36,820 bases of DNA from Acidobacteriota bacterium (GTDB taxonomy: Bacteria > Acidobacteriota > Thermoanaerobaculia > Multivoradales > JAHEKO01), in assembly GCA_029862975.1 (NCBI GenBank), contig JAOTWP010000029.1:1-36820 (forward strand), in the 5' to 3' direction. Both the position numbers and the translations under genes were made by a program. Numbering within the stretch: position 1 is the stretch's first letter; the number at the start of each line of letters is the position of its first letter. Shown one piece after another: positions 30,452 to 36,820 of the stretch. The notes beneath the pieces are model-generated. The model saw only the letters and a list, made by a program, of their open reading frames with translations, made no database searches and had not been told where the DNA came from.

Positions 30452-32665
30452 ATGAGGCTCCTCTCCATTCTCGGACTGATCGCGATCGGTCCGGCATTCG
30501 ACACCCCCGCGCGCGCCGCACAGATCTTCCAGATCCCGAACACGGCCGGCCATATCGTGATCGACGGCAGGCTGGACGACGCCGCCTGGGAAGAGGCGCT
30601 GGAGCTCGAGCTCGCCTACGAGACGGAGCCCGGAGAGAACGTCGAGCCCCCCGTGCGAACCAGCTGCCGGATGATCTTCTCGCACACCCACCTCTACTAC
30701 AGCTGCACCGCGTACGATCCGGAGCCCCACCGCATTCGCGCCCGCTACACGGGCCGCGACCAGGCGCTCGACGACGACACGATCGGGCTCGCCATCGACA
30801 CGTTCAACGACCACAACACGGCCTTCGTTCTCGACGTCAATCCGCTGGGGGTGCAGAACGACCGGCTGTACATCGAGGCCACCGGCGCGTCGGACTCGAC
30901 CTGGGACGCCGTCTGGGACTCGGCGGGACGGCTCACCGACTTCGGGTTCGAGGTCGAGGCGGCAATCCCCTTCTCGTCTCTCCGTTTCCCGCGCACCACC
31001 GGGAGGCAGACCTGGGGGTTCAACTTCCGGCGCTACCAGACCCGGGACGCCTACCGCCGCATCGCGCTCGTGCCCCTCGACCGCAACGACCGCTGCCGCA
31101 CCTGCCAGCACGCCCTGCTCGTCGGCTTCGAGAACATCGACCCGGGACACAATCTCGAGATCACGCCGACGATCACGAGCCTGCGCACCGCGACTCGCGA
31201 GGACTTCCCCGACGGGCCGCTCGCCGCCGCCGACCCCGACGTCGAGCCGGGGCTCACCGTCAACTGGGGCGTCACGCCCAACTTCACGCTGGCCTCGGCT
31301 CTGAACCCGGACTTCTCGCAGGTCGAGGCCGACGTCGCCCAGCTCGACATCAACACCTCGTTCGCCCTCTTCTTCCCCGAGCGGCGTCCCTTCTTTCTCG
31401 AGGGCTCCGACTACTTCAGCACCCAGCTGAGAGCCGTCTACACCCGCAGCGTGGCCGACCCGGACTGGGGCCTCAAGCTGACGGGAAAGGAGGGCAGGCA
31501 CGCGGTCGGCATCTCCGTGGCGCGCGACGCGATCACGACCCTGCTGCTGCCGGGGCCGGAGTCGTCGGCCCTGGATTCGCTGGACCGGGAATCCACCGCC
31601 GCCGTCCTGCGCTACCGGCGGGACCTCACCGAGTCGTCCACCTTTGGAGTCCTGGTTACCGACCGCCGGTCCGGGGACTATGGCAGCCGGACGGCGGGAG
31701 CCGACCTCCGCCTTCGCCTGACGCCGAACGACTACCTCGACGTCCAGTGGCTGCACTCGAGGACCGAGTATCCCGACGCGGTGCGCGAGACCCACGGACT
31801 TCCGGCCGGCGTGCTCGAGGGCAGCGCCCTGACGGCCAGCTACCGGCACAGCCGCCGCAGCTGGAACCTCAACGGCTCGGTCACCGACATCGGCGACGAC
31901 TTCCGCGCCGATCTCGGGTTCATGCCGCAGGTCGGCTATCGGAGAGCGGTCGCCGGCGGCGGCTACGAATGGTTCGGCGACGACGACCGGTGGTACACCA
32001 GCATCGAGATCGGTGGGGATTGGGACCGCACGGAGTCCCATGACGGCGCGCTCCTGGAAGAGGAGTGGGAGTTCTACGCCGGTTTCGTCGGCCACAAGCA
32101 GCTGGCCTGCTACTTCGGCGGCGGGACGCGCGACCGCGTCTTCAGGGGAGTGGCCTTCGACCAGCGCTTCGGCTGGAGCTCGGCGTCCATCCAGCCGCGG
32201 GGCGACCTCGAGATCGGTCTCGATCTCGCGCTCGGCGACGCCATCGACGTCGCCGGCGTACGCGCCGGGGACGAGGTCGCCATCGAGCCGTACGTGGACT
32301 GGCGCCCGGGGCGTCACCTGCGCGCCAACCTGTCCCACACCCACCGCCGGTTCGACATCGACGCGGGGCGTCTGTTCACCGCCGACCTGACGGAGCTGCG
32401 GCTGGTCTACCAGTTCGACCGCCGCACGTTCCTGCGGCTCATCACCCAGCGCACGGACTTGACCCGGGACCCGGCGCTCTACGAGGGCGAGGTCGACGCC
32501 AGCCGCGAAGAGATCTTCGGACAGCTTCTCCTGTCGTACACGGTGACCCCCCAGACGGTGCTCTTCCTGGGCTACTCGAGCGAACGACTCGACGTGGAGC
32601 GCTCGGGACTGACCGAGACCGGGAACACCGTGTTCCTCAAGATGGGCTACAACTGGCAGCCGTAG
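30452..32665 (+). CDS. DUF5916 outer-membrane protein with CBM9-like N-terminal domain
   Basis: The protein has 737 residues from ATG 30452; the frame is open upstream but lies over the promoter region. Signal peptide ~1-22 (cleavage near ARA-AQ). The N-terminal domain (~30-230) is a family 9 carbohydrate-binding-like fold (VIDGRLDDAAWEEAL, DTIGLAIDTFNDHNTAFVLD, GFEVEAAIPFSSLRFP). DUF5916 follows (~235-737), with the hallmark FSQVEADVAQLDINTSFALF-FPERRPFFLEGSDYF, then a long series of amphipathic strands ending in an aromatic C-terminus (KMGYNWQP), as in outer-membrane barrels. DUF5916 proteins are widespread in Acidobacteriota and Bacteroidota; the function is undetermined. No TonB box or plug is seen. 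Confidence 0.88.
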   Translation: MRLLSILGLIAIGPAFDTPARAAQIFQIPNTAGHIVIDGRLDDAAWEEALELELAYETEPGENVEPPVRTSCRMIFSHTHLYYSCTAYDPEPHRIRARYTGRDQALDDDTIGLAIDTFNDHNTAFVLDVNPLGVQNDRLYIEATGASDSTWDAVWDSAGRLTDFGFEVEAAIPFSSLRFPRTTGRQTWGFNFRRYQTRDAYRRIALVPLDRNDRCRTCQHALLVGFENIDPGHNLEITPTITSLRTATREDFPDGPLAAADPDVEPGLTVNWGVTPNFTLASALNPDFSQVEADVAQLDINTSFALFFPERRPFFLEGSDYFSTQLRAVYTRSVADPDWGLKLTGKEGRHAVGISVARDAITTLLLPGPESSALDSLDRESTAAVLRYRRDLTESSTFGVLVTDRRSGDYGSRTAGADLRLRLTPNDYLDVQWLHSRTEYPDAVRETHGLPAGVLEGSALTASYRHSRRSWNLNGSVTDIGDDFRADLGFMPQVGYRRAVAGGGYEWFGDDDRWYTSIEIGGDWDRTESHDGALLEEEWEFYAGFVGHKQLACYFGGGTRDRVFRGVAFDQRFGWSSASIQPRGDLEIGLDLALGDAIDVAGVRAGDEVAIEPYVDWRPGRHLRANLSHTHRRFDIDAGRLFTADLTELRLVYQFDRRTFLRLITQRTDLTRDPALYEGEVDASREEIFGQLLLSYTVTPQTVLFLGYSSERLDVERSGLTETGNTVFLKMGYNWQP

Positions 32666-32713
32666 AGCGCGCCGTCGCCGAAGCGCCTGGTTCTGCCGGC
32701 GCCGGGGCCGCCG

Positions 32714-34540
32714 CTATTCGACCGTGACGCTCTTCGCCAGGTTTCGGGGCTGATCGACGTCGCAGCCTCGCAGCACCGCCACGTGGTAGGCAAAGAGCTG
32801 CAGAGGCACCGTGTTGACGATCGGCTGCAGGAGCTCCGACACGCGGGGGACCTGGATCACGTCGTCCGCCAGGCCTTCGAGCTCGTCCGGCCGGCGGTCC
32901 GTCAAGGCCAGGATCCGCCCGCCGCGGGCCTTGGCCTCCTGCATGTTCGAGCGCATCTTCTCGTACACCCGATCCCCGGTCGCCAGCGCCACGACCGGGA
33001 GGGACTCGTCGATCAGAGCGATGGGCCCGTGCTTCATCTCCCCGGCCGGATACCCCTCGGCGTGGATGTAGGAGATCTCCTTGAGCTTGAGCGCTCCCTC
33101 GAGCGCCACCGGATGGTTGAGCCCCCGGCCCAGGTACAGGAAGTCGTCCGCCCGCCAATACTCGTGGGCCAGAGCCTCGACGCGGCTTTCGAGCTGTAGC
33201 ACCTCGTCGAGGGCCGAAGGCAGGTGCGCGAGATCGGCGATCCTCGACCGCGAGACTCCCAGCCCGCGCTGCTGGCGCAGGTACAGCGCCAGCAGATAGA
33301 GGGCCGTCAGCTGAGTCGTGAAGGCCTTCGTGGAGGCGACGCCGATCTCGGGTCCGGCGTGGGTGTACAGCACCCCCTGGCTGATGCGCGAGGCCTGCGA
33401 GCCGGCCACGTTGCAGATCGCAAAGAGCGCCGCGCCGCGCTCCCTGGCGGCCTCCATGGCCGACAGGGTGTCCGCCGTCTCGCCGGACTGCGAGATTCCG
33501 AGCGCCAGATGGCGCTCGTCGATGAGCGGGTCGCGATAGCGGTACTCGCTGCCGTAGTCGACCGCGACCGGCAGCCGCGCGAGCTCCTCGATGTAGAACT
33601 TGCCCACGAGGCCGGCGTGCCAGGAGGTGCCGCAGGCCAGGATGTCCATGCCCACCAGGCGGTCGGCGGCCTCCGGCGCGAGCGCGAGGTCGCCGAAGTC
33701 GATCGCCCCCGTCTCGAAATCCACCCGCCCGGCGAAGGTGTCCTGGACGGCCTGCGGCTGCTCGTGGATCTCCTTGAGCATGAAGTGCCGGTAACCGCCC
33801 TTCTCCGCTTGAATGGGATCCCAGGTGAGGCGCGTGACCGGGCGTTCGACCAGGGCGCCGGTCTTGTCCCAGATCTCGATGCCCGCGGTGGTCATGCGGG
33901 CCACGTCCCCGTTCTCGAGAAACGTCACGTCGCGGGTGTGGGCCAGCAAGGCGGCGGGGTCGGACGCCAGGAACATCTCGCCGTCGCCGCGGCCGAGCAC
34001 CAGCGGCGGGCCCTGCCTGGCCGCCACGATCTGCCGGTCCGCCGACGCGATCGTGGACACGACCGCCAGGGCGAAGAGGCCCTCGATCTCGGCGACGGCT
34101 CTCGCGACCGCGTCGCGCAGATCGTCCTCGAGGTAGGAGCTGACGAGATTGGCGATCACCTCGGTGTCGGTGTCCGAGACGAACTGCCAGCCCTCGGCAA
34201 GGAGCCGGCGCTTGATCGCGAGGAAGTTCTCGACGATGCCGTTGTGGATCAGGGCGACCCGGCCCCGGGAGTCGACCATGGGGTGCGCGTTGCGCACGAT
34301 CGGCGCCCCATGCGTGGCCCACCGGGTATGCCCGAGACCGAACGCGCCCGCCGGAGCTCCACCGTCGAGCTTCTCGACCAGGCGGTCGAGCTTGCCGGCC
34401 GCCCGCACGGTGCCGAGACGGCCGCGGTCCACGACCGCCAGACCCGCGGAATCGTAGCCCCGGTACTCGAGACGCCGCAGGCCGTCGACGAGGAGGGGCA
34501 CCACCTCGCGCTCACCGACGTAGCCGACGATCCCACACAT
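32714..34540 (-). CDS. glmS: Glutamine--fructose-6-phosphate aminotransferase (isomerizing)
   Basis: The protein has 608 residues, the standard length. It makes glucosamine 6-phosphate, the first step to UDP-GlcNAc for murein and LPS. The N-terminal class II glutaminase domain has nucleophile C2 (MCGIVGYVG), YRGYDSAGLAV, LGHTRWATHG and NGIVENF. Two SIS isomerase domains follow (~285-425, DILACGTSWHAGLVGKFYIE and ISQSGETADTLSAME; ~455-600, YLGRGLNHPVALEGALKLKE, and HAEGYPAGEMKHGPIALID). The C-terminal NLAKSVTVE is typical. The 62-nt leader is too short for the glmS ribozyme. It follows mglA on the same strand. Confidence 0.98.
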   Translation of the reverse strand: MCGIVGYVGEREVVPLLVDGLRRLEYRGYDSAGLAVVDRGRLGTVRAAGKLDRLVEKLDGGAPAGAFGLGHTRWATHGAPIVRNAHPMVDSRGRVALIHNGIVENFLAIKRRLLAEGWQFVSDTDTEVIANLVSSYLEDDLRDAVARAVAEIEGLFALAVVSTIASADRQIVAARQGPPLVLGRGDGEMFLASDPAALLAHTRDVTFLENGDVARMTTAGIEIWDKTGALVERPVTRLTWDPIQAEKGGYRHFMLKEIHEQPQAVQDTFAGRVDFETGAIDFGDLALAPEAADRLVGMDILACGTSWHAGLVGKFYIEELARLPVAVDYGSEYRYRDPLIDERHLALGISQSGETADTLSAMEAARERGAALFAICNVAGSQASRISQGVLYTHAGPEIGVASTKAFTTQLTALYLLALYLRQQRGLGVSRSRIADLAHLPSALDEVLQLESRVEALAHEYWRADDFLYLGRGLNHPVALEGALKLKEISYIHAEGYPAGEMKHGPIALIDESLPVVALATGDRVYEKMRSNMQEAKARGGRILALTDRRPDELEGLADDVIQVPRVSELLQPIVNTVPLQLFAYHVAVLRGCDVDQPRNLAKSVTVE

Positions 34541-34602
34541 GGTTCAGAGCTTACTCCGGCTTCGGGCCGAGATCTCGCCGGCCGCCCACGGCCCGCCCGG
34601 GG

Positions 34603-35187
34603 CTACTTCCTTCGCAGGTCGACGAGGATCTGCTTGGCGACGGACTTGAGCGTCTCGAAGACCCCGCGGCCGGAGGTGGCGACGGCCTCGAACGTCGGCT
34701 CGCGCTTGTAGTTGAGCATCCGGTACATCTCGTCCGGCGGCATGATGTTGGCCAGGTCCCGCTTGTTGAACTGCAGCGCGTACGGCAGGCTCCAGAGCTT
34801 GAAGCCGTACTCCTCGAGGTTGTCCTCGAGGTTGCGGATCGACTCGATATTGGCCTCCATCCGCTCGGTCTGACTGTCGGCGACGAAGATGACGCCGTCG
34901 ACGCCCTTGAGGATGAGCTTGCGGCTCGCGTCGTAGAAGACCTGACCTGGCACGGTGTAGAGATGGAATCGAGTCGTGAATCCACGAATCGTCCCCAGGT
35001 CGAGAGGCAGGAAGTCGAAGAACAGGGTGCGGTCGGTCTCGGTCGCCAGGGAGATGAGCTTGCCCTTCCGGTCGGGCGCGGTCTTCGTGTAGATGTGCTG
35101 CAGGTTCGTCGTCTTCCCGCCCAGCCCCGGGCCGTAGTAGACGATCTTGCAGTTGATCTCCTTGGCTGCGTAGTTGATGAACGTCAT
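34603..35187 (-). CDS. mglA: MglA-type Ras-like GTPase
   Basis: The protein has 194 residues, matching MglA. Motifs: P-loop [13 protein letters not shown] (residues 18-30), TVPGQVFYD (78-86, the MglA form of the G3 region, with Pro-Gly-Gln) and NKRD (141-144) for guanine specificity. [18 protein letters not shown] fits the G5 region. MglA sets cell polarity and drives gliding or type IV pilus reversals in Myxococcus, and occurs widely in non-gliding bacteria. It lies 84 nt after mglB, its GAP, in the usual order. No motility gene accompanies it here, so the output (polarity, pili or division) is unknown. Confidence 0.96.
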   Translation of the reverse strand: MTFINYAAKEINCKIVYYGPGLGGKTTNLQHIYTKTAPDRKGKLISLATETDRTLFFDFLPLDLGTIRGFTTRFHLYTVPGQVFYDASRKLILKGVDGVIFVADSQTERMEANIESIRNLEDNLEEYGFKLWSLPYALQFNKRDLANIMPPDEMYRMLNYKREPTFEAVATSGRGVFETLKSVAKQILVDLRRK

Positions 35188-35271
35188 CGCTGGACCGAAA
35201 ACGGATCGCGGGACCGACTCCGGGCCCCGGGTCTCAGCGACTCCGGCGTCCCGTCCCTGGCGAGCTGTCCG

Positions 35272-35766
35272 TCACTCGTTGAAAAGACTGTCGATGTCCT
35301 CGTCGGTGATCTCCCAGAACGGACTGCCCGGCGATTTCTCGCCGCTCTCGGCCTCGTGCTTCCGAGTGACGTCGCGGAAGATCTGCTCCAGCTCGTCGTT
35401 CGCCCTGCGCACCCTGAGCCGCACCAGGCCCAGGGAAGAGCGCTCGTTGAAGATCACCAGCAGGATGGCACGCTCGGCCACCAGGGAGATGTGGATGTGA
35501 TCACGCTCTCCCTCGTGGAAGAGGACGGAGAACTCCCGCTCGCCGATCAGTTTCGCGAGTCCGTCCGTGGCCGCCACGTTGCCGGCGGTGAGTGACGCCA
35601 GCGAGGTCGAGTCGAAGTTCTCCACCTCGCCGGCCGCCGCGATCTGTTGACCGTTTTTGTCGATCAGGAAGACCGCTTCCGCGTTGGCGGCGTAGCGCAG
35701 CCGGCGCAGGGCCTCGGCCAGGCGCTCGAACTCCTCTTCGTAGACCTCCAGATACGTGCTCGACAT
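35272..35766 (-). CDS. mglB: Roadblock/LC7-domain GTPase-activating protein MglB
   Basis: The protein has 164 residues. The Roadblock fold covers ~8-128: YEEEFERLAEALRRLRYAAN, AEAVFLIDKNGQQIAAAGEV, DSTSLASLTAGNVAATDGLA, FSVLFHEGERDHIHISLVAE and RAILLVIFNERSSLGLVRLR. A charged helical tail (RKHEAESGEKSPGSPF) ends it. MglB homodimers stimulate MglA GTP hydrolysis at the lagging pole. ATG 35766 lies after GAGGG. Together with mglA it forms a two-gene operon. Confidence 0.95.
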   Translation of the reverse strand: MSSTYLEVYEEEFERLAEALRRLRYAANAEAVFLIDKNGQQIAAAGEVENFDSTSLASLTAGNVAATDGLAKLIGEREFSVLFHEGERDHIHISLVAERAILLVIFNERSSLGLVRLRVRRANDELEQIFRDVTRKHEAESGEKSPGSPFWEITDEDIDSLFNE

Positions 35767-35798
35767 TCACGGCCCTCTATACGCCTGGAGCGCCCTCC

Positions 35799-35807
35799 AA
35801 CATAGCA
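35799..35807 (-). promoter_or_regulatory. Extended -10 promoter element of mglBA
   Basis: On the minus strand TGC-TATGTT (35807-35799) is an extended -10 match; no -35 box is convincing. It lies ~33 nt before ATG 35766 in the gap after the NYN gene, suggesting that mglBA has its own promoter. Confidence 0.45.
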
Positions 35808-35852
35808 CAAACACGGCGATTTACCGCCGCGCCGCGCGGCTCCGGCTTGGGT

Positions 35853-36820
35853 TCAACCGACCCCGGAGAACCCCGTGATGACGTAGGAGCCCGAACGCTG
35901 GTCGCGCTTGAGGCGGACGATCTTGTGGCGCTCGGCGTCCTCGAGAAGCTCCGAAAAAGTGGAGTACCCGTGGTAGCCCTCGTTGAAGGAAGGGCGCTTG
36001 CGCTTCATCGTCTGCTTGACCATGGAGCCCCACAGGACGTCCTTGTTCTCTCGCATCAGCGCCTTGATCGCGTCGATCATCAGATTGAAAGCCTCGGCCT
36101 GCTTCTTGTTGGCGCCGGCGACGCCGGGAGCCTTCTTCGACTCGCGCCAGATGTCCTCGTAGAACAGGAACTCGTCGCAGTTGTCGACGAGCAGGGCGGA
36201 GGAGGAGTTCTTCACGCCGACGCCGATGACCTGCTTGTTCGCCTCGCGGAGCTTCGAGACGAGCGGCGAGAAATCGCTGTCGCCCGACAGGATCACGAAG
36301 GTGTCCACGTGGTCCTTGGAGTAGCACATCTCCATCGCGTCCACGACCATCTTGATGTCGGCGCTGTTCTTGCCCGAGTAGTACTTCTGCGGAATGTCGA
36401 CCATCTCGACCGCCGCTTCGTGGAAGGGGCGCTTGAACTCGGAGTAGCGCTCCCAGTCGCAGTACGCCTTCTTCACGATGATCTTGCCTTTTTCGAGCAG
36501 GCGCTCGAGCACCAGGCTGAGCTCGAACTTCTTGATGTCCGAGTCGCGCACGCCCAGCGCGACGTTCTCGAGGTCGCAGAAAACGGCGAGGCGGCTTTCG
36601 TCGTTGTGCACGGAGCTCCTTTCTGGTTGAGCGACGAGGACGAGCTCGTGCTCAAGAACCTCCAGCTTGGGAGGCTCCATCACCTCCACCTTGAGCGGCT
36701 CGCTCTCGCGGCGAGCGGCCCGCTTGCGCGGCTGGCTGCGCTTGCGCGCGCCTCCGCCGCTCTTCGGCTTCTCGGTGGGCTCCGCCGCTCTCTCTTCTTC
36801 CGGATCGGCAGGGGCGCCTT
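35853..36820 (-). CDS. NYN-domain nuclease with C-terminal LOTUS (OST-HTH) domain (5' end beyond window)
   Basis: Residues are counted from Met 36689, although the frame is open to the window edge, adding ~43 low-complexity basic/acidic residues (EEERAAEPTEKPKSGGGARK). NYN (PIN-like, LabA/DUF88) domain ~33-182: LAVFCDLENVALG (D39, N42), NSADIKMVVDAMEM (D111) and FVILSGDSDFSPLV (D137, D139), the acidic residues of a metal-dependent RNase site. LOTUS/OST-HTH ~197-275 (AFNLMIDAIKALMRENKDVL, HGYSTFSELLEDAERHKIVR). This pairing suggests RNA processing or decay. A GTG at 36611 with AAGGAG just upstream is an alternative start that keeps both domains. Confidence 0.85.
   Translation of the reverse strand, partial: GAPADPEEERAAEPTEKPKSGGGARKRSQPRKRAARRESEPLKVEVMEPPKLEVLEHELVLVAQPERSSVHNDESRLAVFCDLENVALGVRDSDIKKFELSLVLERLLEKGKIIVKKAYCDWERYSEFKRPFHEAAVEMVDIPQKYYSGKNSADIKMVVDAMEMCYSKDHVDTFVILSGDSDFSPLVSKLREANKQVIGVGVKNSSSALLVDNCDEFLFYEDIWRESKKAPGVAGANKKQAEAFNLMIDAIKALMRENKDVLWGSMVKQTMKRKRPSFNEGYHGYSTFSELLEDAERHKIVRLKRDQRSGSYVITGFSGVG

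Noticed and set aside
25828-30543. Open minus-strand frame of 1571 codons spanning the GT2, GNAT and helicase genes
   Set aside because: It is a high-GC shadow frame: Arg/Gly/Ala-rich low-complexity translation with no motifs, overlapping genes with complete family signatures on both strands.
34541-34602. glmS ribozyme or riboswitch upstream of glmS
   Set aside because: The gap is only 62 nt, with no glmS ribozyme core; that element is mainly known from Firmicutes.
1-36820. Mobile elements, integrases, toxin-antitoxin or defence genes
   Set aside because: No transposase, recombinase, restriction, Cas or toxin-like motif and no flanking repeats or tRNA target were seen; gene content is core-like throughout.

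Overview
This is a GC-rich (roughly 70% by eye), densely coding chromosomal window of housekeeping and cell-envelope genes from a diderm bacterium. The envelope genes (BamD, CpoB, an OmpA-type porin, ExbB/ExbD/TonB, RseP and an Omp85-like barrel) require an outer membrane. The gene repertoire (MglA/MglB polarity pair, a DUF4388 protein, a DUF5916 protein, a lone PASTA protein, a NYN-LOTUS protein) fits Acidobacteriota best, perhaps a Thermoanaerobaculia-like lineage, with Myxococcota or a related phylum as the alternative. That placement is inference from gene content, not from a search. I see no tRNA, rRNA, CRISPR array, insertion sequence, integrase or prophage gene, and no gene-free stretch longer than 300 bases.

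Layout. 1-655 (-): 3' part of a gene for a receiver-like protein with 14-residue repeats, cut by the window edge. 822-2097 (+): yebC and ruvC. 2295-7970 (+): a Ton-type energy cluster, exbB-exbD-exbD-tonB-DUF4388-TPR-outer-membrane barrel. 8089-9225 (+): an OmpA-family porin with 36 consecutive prolines, ended by a strong intrinsic terminator. 9328-10958 (-): ftsEX. 11013-11702 (+): pgeF. 11708-12004 (-): a small unknown gene behind a near-consensus promoter. 12084-13293 (+): an AmgK-like sugar kinase and tatA. 13330-15763 (-): lytic transglycosylase, Fis-type regulator and LysM protein. 15883-26053 (-): a long envelope and isoprenoid gene train which, in transcription order, reads GT-C glycosyltransferase, truA, uppS, cdsA, dxr, rseP, a peroxiredoxin-like gene, a PASTA gene, rpe, bamD, cpoB. 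26044-28128 (+): GT2 glycosyltransferase and a GNAT acetyltransferase. 28125-30302 (-): UvrD/PcrA helicase. 30452-32665 (+): DUF5916 protein. 32714-36820 (-): glmS, mglA, mglB and a NYN-LOTUS gene that runs off the right edge.

How the genes work together. Most serve envelope building: undecaprenyl phosphate (dxr, uppS), phospholipid (cdsA), UDP-GlcNAc precursor (glmS), murein remodelling and possible recycling (ftsEX, lytic transglycosylase, LysM protein, AmgK-like kinase), outer-membrane protein assembly (bamD, cpoB, Omp85-like barrel) and energy coupling to the outer membrane (exbBDD-tonB). The two membrane glycosyltransferases beside uppS may build a lipid-linked or surface glycan.

Most notable for follow-up: the seven-gene Ton/DUF4388/TPR/barrel cluster; a small unknown gene whose near-consensus promoter has its -10 box bracketed by an inverted repeat; an extended -10 motif (TGNTA) recurring upstream of six transcription units; a peroxiredoxin fold with Asp in place of the peroxidatic Cys; divergent glycosyltransferase genes with overlapping starts; and the NYN-LOTUS gene upstream of mglBA. 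I did not find a clear, wholly new defence or mobile system here.
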